From positions 62,001 through 126,000 of the forward strand of contig JAFSNG010000049.1 of NCBI GenBank assembly GCA_017447515.1: DNA of 64,000 nucleotides, given 5' to 3'. Positions within the stretch are counted from its first letter, which is position 1, and each line of letters begins with the position of its first letter. The notes below the pieces were generated by a model. The model did no database searches and was not told the DNA's origin. It saw only the letters and a list, made by a program, of their open reading frames with translations. This DNA is from Prevotella sp. (GTDB lineage: Bacteria > Bacteroidota > Bacteroidia > Bacteroidales > Bacteroidaceae). A program made the position numbers and the translations under genes. Below are positions 23,588 through 33,065 of this stretch, piece after piece.

Positions 23588-26500
23588 ATGAATCAAAAAA
23601 TCAGAAAAACAGCGCTGTTGATGGGTGCATGTTCCCTGTTAGGACTGTACTCACCATTGGCAGCTAATGCCGAGAACTCGGTACAGGCTGTTCAACAGTC
23701 AACGAAGAAGATTACGGGTACTGTCTCTGACGCTCAGGGTCCCGTGATTGGTGCAAGTGTTGTTGAAAAGGGAACCACCAATGGTGTGGTAACCGATTTC
23801 GACGGTAACTTTACGCTCAATGTGAAGCCCGGTGCTACGCTGGTCATCAGCTACATCGGCTACACCACTCAGGAGATTGTCATTGGCAATCAGTCTAACT
23901 ACAATGTAACCCTCGAGGAAGACAACACCTCTCTGGATGAGGTTGTCGTTGTGGGTTACGGTGTCCAGAAGAAAAAGTTGGTAACCGGTGCTACCGTTCA
24001 GGTAAAGGGTGAAGATATCGCCAAGCTGAACACCACCAACGCACTCGAAGCTATGCAGAGCCAGACTCCTGGTGTGCAGATCACTCAGAGTTCTTCACAG
24101 CCTGGTAAGGGTTACAAGGTTTACATCCGTGGTATCGGTACCACCGGTAACTCTGCACCTCTTTACGTTATCGATGGTGTAGCAGGTGGTAGCCTTGACG
24201 GTATCAACTCTGCCGATATCGAGAGCATCGACATTTTGAAGGATGCTGCATCTGCAGCCATCTACGGTGCCCGTGCTGCAAACGGCGTTATCCTGGTTAC
24301 TACCAAGCAGGGTAAGCAAGGCAAGATTGAGATTAGCTACAATGGTGCTATGGGTTGGTCTAACGCCTACAAGCGCCCGCAGCTGCTCAACGCTCAGCAG
24401 TATATGACCATCATGGACGAGTACACCTTCAATACTTCAGGTAAGACGATGGATTGGCAGGGCTTCGTTCCTAACGAAACTGCAATTCCTGACCTGAAGG
24501 AAAGAGGTCTGATTGACATCCTTAAGAGAGTTGAAGATGGCTGGGAAGGCACTGACTGGTGGAAGGCTTTCGAAAACAAAAATGCTTTACAGAACAACCA
24601 CTCTGTTACCTTGACTGGTGGTAACGATATGTCTAAGTTTGCCATGTCTTACACCTATACCGGCAACGAAGGTATCATGGGTGGCGACCAGGCTTCTTAC
24701 TACAAGCGTCACACTATCCGCCTCAACAGCGACCACGTGCTTCTGAAGAATAAGGACTTCGATGTCATCACCATCGGTGAGAACATCTCTATTGCCTACA
24801 CCAGAGATCACTCCCTGGCTGAGGATGGTATGTACTGGAGCTATATCCACAGTCTGCTCCAGACCTGTCCGCTCGTTCCACAGTATGCTGACAACGGCGA
24901 AATTTACTATTATCAGAATTTTGACGGTACCGACGCATACGGTAAGGGTTGGAACTCTTCTCTGTTCAGCAACCCATGGGAGAACTTGACTCATGGTGGA
25001 TTCGGTGGTAAGACCGAAAGCCGTAACGTCAACAGCAGCGCTACTGCTTTTGCCGTTATTCAGCCTATCAAGGGTCTGAGACTCCGTTCTCAGTTCAACT
25101 ACAACTGGGGTTCAGGTGGATATCGCAGCTACAATGAGCCACAATCTAGTGGTTATGGTAATGCTACCAGCACTACATATAGTATTAGCCAGAGCGCATG
25201 GTTGAACACCAACTGGTCTATTGAGAACACCCTTACCTACGATCTGCCCATCTTCTCAGGTCACAAGATTACTGCCATGGTTGGTCAGACCTATCAGAGC
25301 AGTGCATGGAGTTTCAACCTCGGCGGTTCCAACAAGGTTCAGTGGGGCGATCAGCTCGCAACTCTGAAGGGTTGGGATTCTGCATGGCTGTCAAACATCA
25401 AGGTGGTCAATGCTCCTGACATTTCTTTGACTGGTAAGCCCAATGACGAAGAGTACCTCGCTTCTTGGTTCGGTCGTGTAACATGGGACTGGAACGAGAC
25501 CTATATGGCTACCGTTACCCTGCGTTATGATGGTTCAAGTATCTTCACCGACGGTAAGCGTTGGGGTTGGTTCCCATCAGTATCTGTAGGTTGGGTAATG
25601 ACCAACGAGAAGTTCATGGAGAGCACCAAGAGCTGGCTCGACTTCTTCAAGATCCGTGCTAGCTGGGGTCAGAACGGTAACAAGGACATCGACAAATACC
25701 AGTATCTGGCAACTATCGCTCTGTCTGGCGACGCATTCGACAGCGGTTACAAGTTCTCTTCTGACAACACGATTTCTGTTTCAGGTACCCCGAATCTGGG
25801 TGCATACGCCAACATCGTACCGAATCCTGACCTGACTTGGGAGACTTCTGAGCAGCTCGACTTCGGTTTCGACGCACGCTTCCTCAACAGCCGTTTGGGC
25901 TTGACCTTCGACTGGTATAAGAAGACTACGAAAGACTGGCTGATTGCCGGTCAGATGGTTTCCGTCTACGGTACCAATCCTGCTGCCATCAATGGTGGTG
26001 ACGTGAAGAATACGGGTGTTGAAATCGCACTCTCTTGGAACGACAGAATTGGTAAGGACTTCAGCTACAATGCAAGTGTAAACTTTGCTACCAACAAGAA
26101 CGAGGTAACTCGTATCGCTAACCAGAATGGATACATCAACGGTCCTGGCAGCGTCCTTTCTCAGGGTACAGAATACATCTACCGTGCTCAGGAAGGCAAG
26201 CCCATCGGTTACTTCTACGGCATGTCTTACAGTGGTATTTGGCAGAACCAGGCAGAAATTGAAGCTGCACGTCTGGCAGGTAAGGCCGTTCTTGACAACG
26301 CACAGCCTGGTGACTGCATCTGGGACGACTGGAACGGTGATGGTTTGATTACTTTCGCAGAAGGTAAAGATGCAGACGGTAACGACCTTTGCGACCGTCA
26401 CGAGATTGGTAATCCTAACCCCGATGTCATGCTGGGTGTGAACCTCGGCCTGAGCTGGAAGGGTCTTGACTTCTCTGTAAACGGTGCCGGTGCATTCGGC

Positions 26501-26914
26501 ATGCAGATCATGCGTTCTTACCGTTCGTTCAGTGATGCTCCTTACCAGAACTACGATACCACGATTCTGAATCGTTGGCATGGTGAGGGTACCTCAAACA
26601 GCCAGCCACGCATTTCTGCTACTGGTCACCAGAACACGAACTGGGTATCTACCCGCTATATGGAAGATGCTGACTACTTCAAGATTAAGACTATCACGCT
26701 GGGTTACGACTTCAAGAAGATCTGGAAGGCTTGCCCGCTGCAGCAGCTTCGTCTGTATGTCCAGGCTCAGAACCTCGTGACCTTCACCGGTTACACAGGT
26801 CTCGATCCTGAGGTTGGTAACAATGCTGGTGGCACTGGTTGGGCATCAGGTATTGACCTCGGTCTTTACCCACCGTCTCGTACATATTTGGTTGGTGTAA
26901 ATCTTAAATTCTAA
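23588..26914 (+). CDS. SusC-like TonB-dependent outer-membrane transporter
   Basis: A 1108-residue SusC-family protein. Signal peptide of about 28 residues, a carboxypeptidase-regulatory-like domain at about 42-120 (KITGTVSDAQGPVIGASVVE), the SusC mark DEVVVVGYGVQKK, a plug domain (VYIRGIGTTGNSAPLYVIDG, SIDILKDAASAAIYGARAAN) and a beta-barrel ending SRTYLVGVNLKF with a terminal Phe. With the next gene it forms the glycan import complex of the outer membrane, probably for mannan oligosaccharides judging from the divergent operon. SusCD substrates cannot be read from sequence alone. Confidence 0.96.
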   Translation: MNQKIRKTALLMGACSLLGLYSPLAANAENSVQAVQQSTKKITGTVSDAQGPVIGASVVEKGTTNGVVTDFDGNFTLNVKPGATLVISYIGYTTQEIVIGNQSNYNVTLEEDNTSLDEVVVVGYGVQKKKLVTGATVQVKGEDIAKLNTTNALEAMQSQTPGVQITQSSSQPGKGYKVYIRGIGTTGNSAPLYVIDGVAGGSLDGINSADIESIDILKDAASAAIYGARAANGVILVTTKQGKQGKIEISYNGAMGWSNAYKRPQLLNAQQYMTIMDEYTFNTSGKTMDWQGFVPNETAIPDLKERGLIDILKRVEDGWEGTDWWKAFENKNALQNNHSVTLTGGNDMSKFAMSYTYTGNEGIMGGDQASYYKRHTIRLNSDHVLLKNKDFDVITIGENISIAYTRDHSLAEDGMYWSYIHSLLQTCPLVPQYADNGEIYYYQNFDGTDAYGKGWNSSLFSNPWENLTHGGFGGKTESRNVNSSATAFAVIQPIKGLRLRSQFNYNWGSGGYRSYNEPQSSGYGNATSTTYSISQSAWLNTNWSIENTLTYDLPIFSGHKITAMVGQTYQSSAWSFNLGGSNKVQWGDQLATLKGWDSAWLSNIKVVNAPDISLTGKPNDEEYLASWFGRVTWDWNETYMATVTLRYDGSSIFTDGKRWGWFPSVSVGWVMTNEKFMESTKSWLDFFKIRASWGQNGNKDIDKYQYLATIALSGDAFDSGYKFSSDNTISVSGTPNLGAYANIVPNPDLTWETSEQLDFGFDARFLNSRLGLTFDWYKKTTKDWLIAGQMVSVYGTNPAAINGGDVKNTGVEIALSWNDRIGKDFSYNASVNFATNKNEVTRIANQNGYINGPGSVLSQGTEYIYRAQEGKPIGYFYGMSYSGIWQNQAEIEAARLAGKAVLDNAQPGDCIWDDWNGDGLITFAEGKDADGNDLCDRHEIGNPNPDVMLGVNLGLSWKGLDFSVNGAGAFGMQIMRSYRSFSDAPYQNYDTTILNRWHGEGTSNSQPRISATGHQNTNWVSTRYMEDADYFKIKTITLGYDFKKIWKACPLQQLRLYVQAQNLVTFTGYTGLDPEVGNNAGGTGWASGIDLGLYPPSRTYLVGVNLKF

Positions 26915-26928
26915 TTCGATAATCAGTT

Positions 26929-28893
26929 ATGAAGAAATATATTTTATCATCGTTAGCTGTTTTGTCTGCAGCAACTTTGTTTACAGCTTGTAACGACAAT
27001 CTGGACACAGATCCTCGTGTAACTGAGATGACCGCTGCAACATTCCCCGGCAAGCCTGGAGATGTTGACGCTTTGAATGCTGCTACCTATAGTATCATGA
27101 ATACGCTGGGAGGTGGTGACAATAGCGGTATCTTGAACAATCCTTACTATTGGTGGTCAATGATGTCTGACGACAACTACGGAAGTGGTGGTCTGCAGGA
27201 CAAAGAGGCCAAGTCGCTCCATCATCTGGTGATGTGCAGTGTTGACCAATATGAATACGATTTCACGCTTCTCTATGGTGGTGTTGCTCGTGCAAACACT
27301 CAGATTGAGACCATTGACAATGTGGATTGGACTGATGCACAGAAGCCTCTGCGCGACCAGCTCCTGGGTGAGGCCTTCTTTATGCGTGGTTTCTATAATC
27401 TCTTGCTGACCCAGATGTATGGTGATGTACCTCTGATTACCTCTACAGTCATTACTGACGAGATGCAGACCCAGGTAAGTGCTGAGGAAGTTATTTATCC
27501 TCAGATTATCGCTGACTTCTTGTCTGGTATTAAGCTGATGGACGAGAAATCTGGATATGGCGTACAGGGTGACGGTCACGCCAACAAGTATGCTGCCGAG
27601 GCTTTCCTTGCCCGCGCATATATGTTCTGGGCAGGATTCTATAAGGGCGTAGAAGATCTCTCCAAGAGTGATGCTACCATGGAACTCCTTAGCCGCACTG
27701 GTGAGGCTATCGCTCAGGAGGGTCTTGACAAATCATCTATTTCTAAAGAGGATGTAAAAGGCTATCTGAAAGACATCGTTGCCAGCGGCCGTTACAAGCT
27801 CCTGAAGGACTTCCGTTCACTCTGGCAGTACTCTAACAGTAAGCTTTGGGCAGAGGCTCACGATGGTGAGGATGGTGGTAATGCTGAGGGTACTCATGCT
27901 TACGCTTTCATCGCTGACATGGATCCTAATGACTGCTTCGATATGCCGGGCAATGGTAACGGCAACGACGAGGAAATCTTCCAGATTCAGTTCTTGAATG
28001 CCTCTAAGTGGGAAATTGGCGGTACCTATTGCAACCCGCGTATGTATTCAAACTACCTCTCTTGCTTCTGGGGTCTTCGTAATGGTGCTACCAACGACAA
28101 TGGTAAGCGCAATAAGACTTATCCGTTCAACCAGGGCTGGGGCCAGGGTACTCCTTCATGCAACATCTATGATGACTGGAAAGATGCGCAAAACAAACAA
28201 GGTCATGAATATACTGACATCCGTATGCTCGCTTCTCTGATTGACCTCGACAACGAGCTCGAGAGCTATACCTACGAGAAGGATGACTGTGAGGAGTCTG
28301 GCTATTCAGTGAAGAAGTATGCCGATGTCAACCTCGATGCCAATCCAAAGGATAACGACTCATGGTGGAAACAGGTTGAAGGTTACAGCTCCAGCTCGCT
28401 TGGTAATGAGCAGCAGGGTGACCACTTCCAGGACTTTTATCTGATGCGTTATGCTGACGTGCTGCTGATGCTTGCTGAGCTCACTGGCGAAGTTTCTTAC
28501 ATCAATCAGGTTAGGGCACGCGCCAATGTACCTCTGTTGGATAAGTACAGTCTGGAATCTCTTCAGGACGAGCGTCGTTGGGAGTTTGCCTTCGAGGGTC
28601 TCCGCTTCAACGATATGCGTCGCTGGTCTGGTTGTAAACAGCACGGTGAGGATTCATACGCTGCTAAGGCTCTTCAGAAGCAGGAAGGCAAGCAGATTGT
28701 CTGCCTTGGCGATAAGGCCAACAAGCGAACTATGCATCACATGACCTGTTCTTGGGCAAAGCGCTACGCTGCTACCAAGGGCTTCCTGGCTAAGCCTCAG
28801 ACTCAGATTACTCTGATGCATGGTAAGTTGATTCAGAACGAAGGATGGGATGCTGCTAATGCTGAGGCACTTTATAAAGTAATTTATCAATAA
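26929..28893 (+). CDS. SusD-like glycan-binding lipoprotein
   Basis: A 654-residue lipoprotein (signal ending LFTAC, lipid Cys21), 14 bp after SusC. SusD/RagB marks are TPR-like helices with QLLGEAFFMRGFYNLLLTQMYGDVP, AAEAFLARAYMFWAGFY, and the C-terminal FQDFYLMRYADVLLMLAELTG, DERRWEFAFEGLRFNDMRRW. It acts as the lid of the SusC channel at the cell surface. Rather long for the family, with an extended Asp/Asn-rich middle. Confidence 0.95.
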   Translation: MKKYILSSLAVLSAATLFTACNDNLDTDPRVTEMTAATFPGKPGDVDALNAATYSIMNTLGGGDNSGILNNPYYWWSMMSDDNYGSGGLQDKEAKSLHHLVMCSVDQYEYDFTLLYGGVARANTQIETIDNVDWTDAQKPLRDQLLGEAFFMRGFYNLLLTQMYGDVPLITSTVITDEMQTQVSAEEVIYPQIIADFLSGIKLMDEKSGYGVQGDGHANKYAAEAFLARAYMFWAGFYKGVEDLSKSDATMELLSRTGEAIAQEGLDKSSISKEDVKGYLKDIVASGRYKLLKDFRSLWQYSNSKLWAEAHDGEDGGNAEGTHAYAFIADMDPNDCFDMPGNGNGNDEEIFQIQFLNASKWEIGGTYCNPRMYSNYLSCFWGLRNGATNDNGKRNKTYPFNQGWGQGTPSCNIYDDWKDAQNKQGHEYTDIRMLASLIDLDNELESYTYEKDDCEESGYSVKKYADVNLDANPKDNDSWWKQVEGYSSSSLGNEQQGDHFQDFYLMRYADVLLMLAELTGEVSYINQVRARANVPLLDKYSLESLQDERRWEFAFEGLRFNDMRRWSGCKQHGEDSYAAKALQKQEGKQIVCLGDKANKRTMHHMTCSWAKRYAATKGFLAKPQTQITLMHGKLIQNEGWDAANAEALYKVIYQ

Positions 28894-28911
28894 ATAAGTT
28901 AGTATTCAAAT

Positions 28912-29664
28912 ATGAAAAAGATATTTTTATTTTTTGCCACAGTATGTGTTATCGTAGCTTGCGATCCTACTCATGAGAAGATTAGCAACGACGGTCACAT
29001 CACTGTTAAGGAGCTCATGGATAATACCATTGTTACTGCTGACGTGGCAGACAATGGCCAGTGGGGTAACGTCATTTACTGCACGACCTCTGCTCCTGTC
29101 AATGTAACGTGGAATATCGGTGGTAAGGATTTCATTGGTAACTATGCTACAAGGAAGATGAAGGTGAACAGAGATGATAGCGGTAATTATACAGATACCA
29201 AGTATACTGTTTACGTTAATGCTCTTTGTGCCGATGGTACGAAGTTGTTAGACAGTGTCATTGTAACCTGCCAGACTATCACCGACCCGCTCCAGAAGAT
29301 TTACATCTATGGTGGAGATCCTGAGAAGGAGCCCCCATTCAGCCCTGGCGCTTGGGATGCAGCAGCTATGCGTTTCAGCTCTACTGAAGGTGCACACCTG
29401 CCCACCATTCCCGATGATGTTTACTTCGGCCTGAAGACCCTGATCTTCGACATCTCAGATGCTGATGGTGTTGATTTGAAGGTCATGAACGGTTGGTGGA
29501 GTAACACCTACTACGACCATGTTGTATGGAAGGATGGTCTGAACGAGCTTCAGATTACCGAGACCATGGCTAAGGAGTGTGCTAAGGGCGGCGAAGGCCG
29601 TGACCTTGACCTCATGCTCTACGGCGGTACTATGACTCTCAAGTCTGTTTACTATGAGGAATAA
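28912..29664 (+). CDS. Surface lipoprotein of the mannan PUL, SusE/F-position
   Basis: A 250-residue lipoprotein (signal ending VIVAC, lipid Cys17). Residues 20-130 look like a beta-sandwich (NVTWNIGGKDFIGNYATRKM); residues 135-250 form a second beta domain (IYIYGGDPEKEPPFSPGAWD, LKTLIFDISDADGVDLKVMN, NELQITETMAKE) like the C-terminal binding modules of PUL surface proteins. Position third after SusCD indicates a surface glycan-binding protein; no family assigned. Confidence 0.7.
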   Translation: MKKIFLFFATVCVIVACDPTHEKISNDGHITVKELMDNTIVTADVADNGQWGNVIYCTTSAPVNVTWNIGGKDFIGNYATRKMKVNRDDSGNYTDTKYTVYVNALCADGTKLLDSVIVTCQTITDPLQKIYIYGGDPEKEPPFSPGAWDAAAMRFSSTEGAHLPTIPDDVYFGLKTLIFDISDADGVDLKVMNGWWSNTYYDHVVWKDGLNELQITETMAKECAKGGEGRDLDLMLYGGTMTLKSVYYEE

Positions 29665-29691
29665 TCATTCCTTATCAGTATAATTAATAAT

Positions 29692-29724
29692 GGGCTGGCT
29701 CAGTAAAATGAGTCAGCCCTTTAT
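29692..29724 (+). terminator. Intrinsic terminator of the first SusCD operon
   Basis: GGGCTGGCTCA, loop GTAAAA, TGAGTCAGCCC, then TTTAT. Eleven-base arms with one mismatch. Because the stem would lie inside an extended reading frame from 29690, it favours the later start at 29735 for the next gene. Confidence 0.75.
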
Positions 29725-29734
29725 AGCAAAAAAG

Positions 29735-31507
29735 ATGATTAACAAAAAAGTATCTAGTGTTATCCTTTATGGAAGTCTGCTGGCTTTCATCGCATTTGTC
29801 GTTTATATCCTATTGATCAATCAAGAGGTATTCTATACGGCACACGACCGGTCTGAATTCCTCTACGGAACCCCCTTCTTCTACACGCTGCTCTCGAAAC
29901 CCTTCGGCCTGATGCAGTATGTGGGAGCATGGCTTACGCAACTGTTCTATCATCCTGCCGCAGGTGCAGGTGCACTGGTAGCTATCTGGACGCTCATTTT
30001 CATCGTGGGTGCAAAAGCATTCCGGTTACAGGGAAGTGCCTCCGCACTAATGCTCTTGCCTGTAGCCTGTCTGTTAACCTCTGTTGTCGATTTGGGTTAT
30101 TGGATATATGTATCCACCATCAGAGGTTATTGGTTCTCGCAGTCAGTAGGCTATCTCGCCATGCTGCTACTCCTATGGGCAGCGCGCACCACCCCCCGTA
30201 AATGGCATCTGGTCTGGTATCTGATAGGCTTTTGCATCTATCCCCTGCTGGGGTGGTTTGCCATGCTTTTCGTGCTTTGTCTGGCACTTTGCGAAAAGCC
30301 CACCTGGCGCGAACTCGTGGGCTTTGTATTGCTCATCTTTACCGCCAGCATCTGGCATACACAATTCTATTCGAATCTGCGATTCGACGATGTCGTGCTG
30401 GCTGGCCTCCCCCGTTTCATCACCCCAAGCGACAGCAGCGAGCATCTCTCCATCCCGTTCTGGGTGTTAGGTGCCGTCTCTGCCCTTATTCCGATATGTA
30501 GCCGCTATCTGGCGAAATGGTTTATTCCTGTACTATGCGCCGTTGCTGGCATCGTCTTTACTTCGACGCAGATGTTCTACGACAAGAACTACATCAACGA
30601 GATGCGCATGGTTCGCTTAGCCGAGGACGACAACTGGAAGGAGGTGCTCAGCATTGCAGCCGAGAGCCCCCAGCCTACTACCACGATGATTTTCCTCAAG
30701 AACATCGCCCTGGCAAACGAAGGCGGACTGTTCGAACGTTCGTTTAAGTTAGGCAACAGCACCAATCCCCTCTATAACCCCGATTCGCTCCACGTCACCC
30801 TGCTGGACATCGCATCGCCGCTGGTTTATTACAACTACGGCATGATGAACGAAGCCATCCGTCTGAATTTCGAGAATGCCATACAGGCAGGCTTCTCGCC
30901 CTTCTATCTGAAGGTACTCTCCCGCTGCGCCTTGGCTTGCGGAGACAAAGAACTGTTGGAGCGCTATACCACCCAGCTGCATCACCATCTGTTTTATGAT
31001 GACTGGCAGCCGGCTCCAGTCACGGAAAACGTCAAGGCACTGCAGAAAGCCTACCCCGACGAGCTCACTGGCGTAGAGAACAGCGACAGCTATGTAGTCA
31101 ACAGCATCAGTCTCTGGTACGATTCCGACAGTAAAGTGGCTTCTGAGCAGGCGTTGCTCTATGCCATGCTTCGTTGCGACTCCCGGCGTTTCTGGTTGGC
31201 ATTGCGTAAATATGTGCAATTACATTTAGACGAGGAATTTCCCGCGGAGGCACAGGAGGCCTATATCTTGTTTATGGATAAAGCCCCGGAAGAAAAACGC
31301 ATGATGCTCCCCGTCAAGGAAGATATTTTCAAGCGCTACAAGCTGTTCTGGGAAGACCTCGAACACAAGGCCAAACCCGGCATGACACTTGAAAAGGTCG
31401 GTGAAGAAATGCGCAAAGACTGGGGAGACACCTATTGGTGGTACAACATCTTTGGCAAAAAAGTTCCTGTTTTAAACGGCTATACCGGTCATGAAGTTCA
31501 CTCGTAA
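29735..31507 (+). CDS. DUF6057-type polytopic membrane protein, copy 1
   Basis: About 590 residues from the ATG at 29735 (MINKKVSSVILYGSLLAFIA). The N-terminal half has some nine to ten membrane helices (for example LLAFIAFVVYILLI, YVGAWLTQLFYHPAAGAGAL, GYLAMLLLLWAA, LGWFAMLFVLCLAL); the C-terminal half, from about residue 300, is soluble and helical, with TPR-like pairs (YYNYGMMNEAIRLNFENAIQ, PFYLKVLSRCALACGDKELL). I associate this type with DUF6057, from memory. It overlaps the next gene by 17 bp and repeats as copy 2 at 33037. Confidence 0.7.
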   Translation: MINKKVSSVILYGSLLAFIAFVVYILLINQEVFYTAHDRSEFLYGTPFFYTLLSKPFGLMQYVGAWLTQLFYHPAAGAGALVAIWTLIFIVGAKAFRLQGSASALMLLPVACLLTSVVDLGYWIYVSTIRGYWFSQSVGYLAMLLLLWAARTTPRKWHLVWYLIGFCIYPLLGWFAMLFVLCLALCEKPTWRELVGFVLLIFTASIWHTQFYSNLRFDDVVLAGLPRFITPSDSSEHLSIPFWVLGAVSALIPICSRYLAKWFIPVLCAVAGIVFTSTQMFYDKNYINEMRMVRLAEDDNWKEVLSIAAESPQPTTTMIFLKNIALANEGGLFERSFKLGNSTNPLYNPDSLHVTLLDIASPLVYYNYGMMNEAIRLNFENAIQAGFSPFYLKVLSRCALACGDKELLERYTTQLHHHLFYDDWQPAPVTENVKALQKAYPDELTGVENSDSYVVNSISLWYDSDSKVASEQALLYAMLRCDSRRFWLALRKYVQLHLDEEFPAEAQEAYILFMDKAPEEKRMMLPVKEDIFKRYKLFWEDLEHKAKPGMTLEKVGEEMRKDWGDTYWWYNIFGKKVPVLNGYTGHEVHS

Positions 31508-33065
31508 GAAAAAAGTAATAAAAATGAAAGCAAATAATCGTTACAAGGGAAGAAGATGGGTGAAAGTGTTTTTACCTATTTACCTCTTTACCTTTTTATC
31601 TTTATTCTTGACGTCGTGTGCCAACCACCCCGACGTGCCTTCTTCCAGCAAGGAGGCCAAGAGCCTGCCAGCCATCTACCCCGACTATTGTAATGTCACT
31701 GTGCCATATAATATTGCGCCCCTCAACTTCATGCTCCCTGCGGATGAATACGAGGCATGTGTGGCACGTATCACCACGCCTGACGGCCAGCAACAGACCT
31801 ACGGCAGCGGCGTGAAGGTGCAGATTCCCGAGGAAGAATGGCACGAGATGCTCAATGCCTCGAAGGGCAAGAGCCTCAAAGTCGAGGTCTGGGGAAACAA
31901 ATCGGGCGAATGGCTGTCGTTCAACCCCTTTGAAATCCGCATAGCCGAAGAGCCTATCGACGAATACATCTCGTATCGCCTCATCGAACCGTCGTATGTC
32001 GCCTGGACCTACATGGAGATCGCCCAGCGCAACCTCACCACGTTCGAAGAGACGCAGATCTTCAACAACGAGATTACCATGAACGACAGGAAGATAGGCC
32101 AGTGCATCAACTGCCACAGCTATCAGAACTACAAGACCGACAACATGCTCTTCCACGTGCGTCTTGCCAATAGCGGTACCGTGCTGGTGAACGACGGCAA
32201 GATTTCACGAGTCAATATGAAGCGCGACTATACCATTTCCTCGGGAGTCTATCCCGCATGGCATCCTACCGCCAAGCTGATCGCCTTCTCGACGAACAAG
32301 ACACGACAGGGATTCCATACGCTCAATCCCAACAAGATTGAGGTTTACGATTTGGAGAGCGACCTGATTCTCTACGATGTGGAGACCGACTCGGTGCAGG
32401 TCGTCAGCAACGACTCCACGCTGCTGGAGGTCTATCCCACATGGTCGCCCGACGGCAAATGGCTCTATTACTGCAAGACGATTCCACTGCCCGAAGAGAT
32501 GCACGATAAAGACATCCGTACCACCTATCCGAAGGTGCAATACAACCTCTATCGCCGTTCGTTCGACGTAGCAACACACGCCTTCGGCGATGAGGAACTG
32601 GTGTACGATGCCGCCGGTAACGACAAGAGTGTTACCCTGCCGCGCGTCAGTCCCGACGGGCGTTATATACTCTTTGCCTTGGGTCAGTACGGCTGTTTCC
32701 ATATCCGACATAATGATGGCGACATCGTCTGTATGCCGCTGGACCAGGATTCGATAGCGGCTCGCACCCAGAATCCGCCGTTCCTCGACATGACCAACGC
32801 CAACAGCGAAGGTCGCCCCGACAGCTATCCTTCGTGGTCGAGCAACGGCCATTGGATTATGATTGCCAGCCGCCGCGACGATGGCAATTTCTGCCGCGTC
32901 TATTTCTCCTATTTCCACGACGGGAAAGTGGAAAAGGCCTTTATGCTGCCACAGGAAGACCCCGAGCACAACACCTTCCTGCTGAAGAGCTACAACCGTC
33001 CTGAGTTCATGGTGGAACCAGTTACAATCAGCGTCGATGAATTTAGCAAGGTGTTTGACAAGTAG
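31491..33065 (+). CDS. CxxCH beta-propeller lipoprotein, copy 1
   Basis: A 524-residue lipoprotein (hydrophobic VFLPIYLFTFLSLFLTSC, lipid Cys43). Domains: an N-terminal beta domain with IYPDYCNVTVPYNIAPLNF; a haem-c motif CINCHS at 205-210; then TolB/PD40-type propeller blades (VYPAWHPTAKLIAFSTN, VYPTWSPDGKWLYYC, LPRVSPDGRYILFA, YPSWSSNGHWIMIASRRDDG). A single CxxCH suggests one covalent haem, which would require export and a cytochrome maturation system. The start is uncertain: 31491 or the inner ATG 31524. Function unknown; paired with the upstream membrane protein. Confidence 0.72.
   Translation: MKFTRKKKVIKMKANNRYKGRRWVKVFLPIYLFTFLSLFLTSCANHPDVPSSSKEAKSLPAIYPDYCNVTVPYNIAPLNFMLPADEYEACVARITTPDGQQQTYGSGVKVQIPEEEWHEMLNASKGKSLKVEVWGNKSGEWLSFNPFEIRIAEEPIDEYISYRLIEPSYVAWTYMEIAQRNLTTFEETQIFNNEITMNDRKIGQCINCHSYQNYKTDNMLFHVRLANSGTVLVNDGKISRVNMKRDYTISSGVYPAWHPTAKLIAFSTNKTRQGFHTLNPNKIEVYDLESDLILYDVETDSVQVVSNDSTLLEVYPTWSPDGKWLYYCKTIPLPEEMHDKDIRTTYPKVQYNLYRRSFDVATHAFGDEELVYDAAGNDKSVTLPRVSPDGRYILFALGQYGCFHIRHNDGDIVCMPLDQDSIAARTQNPPFLDMTNANSEGRPDSYPSWSSNGHWIMIASRRDDGNFCRVYFSYFHDGKVEKAFMLPQEDPEHNTFLLKSYNRPEFMVEPVTISVDEFSKVFDK

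Noticed and set aside
29690..29734. Earlier start of the DUF6057-type gene
   Set aside because: The added codons lie within a strong terminator hairpin of the preceding operon.
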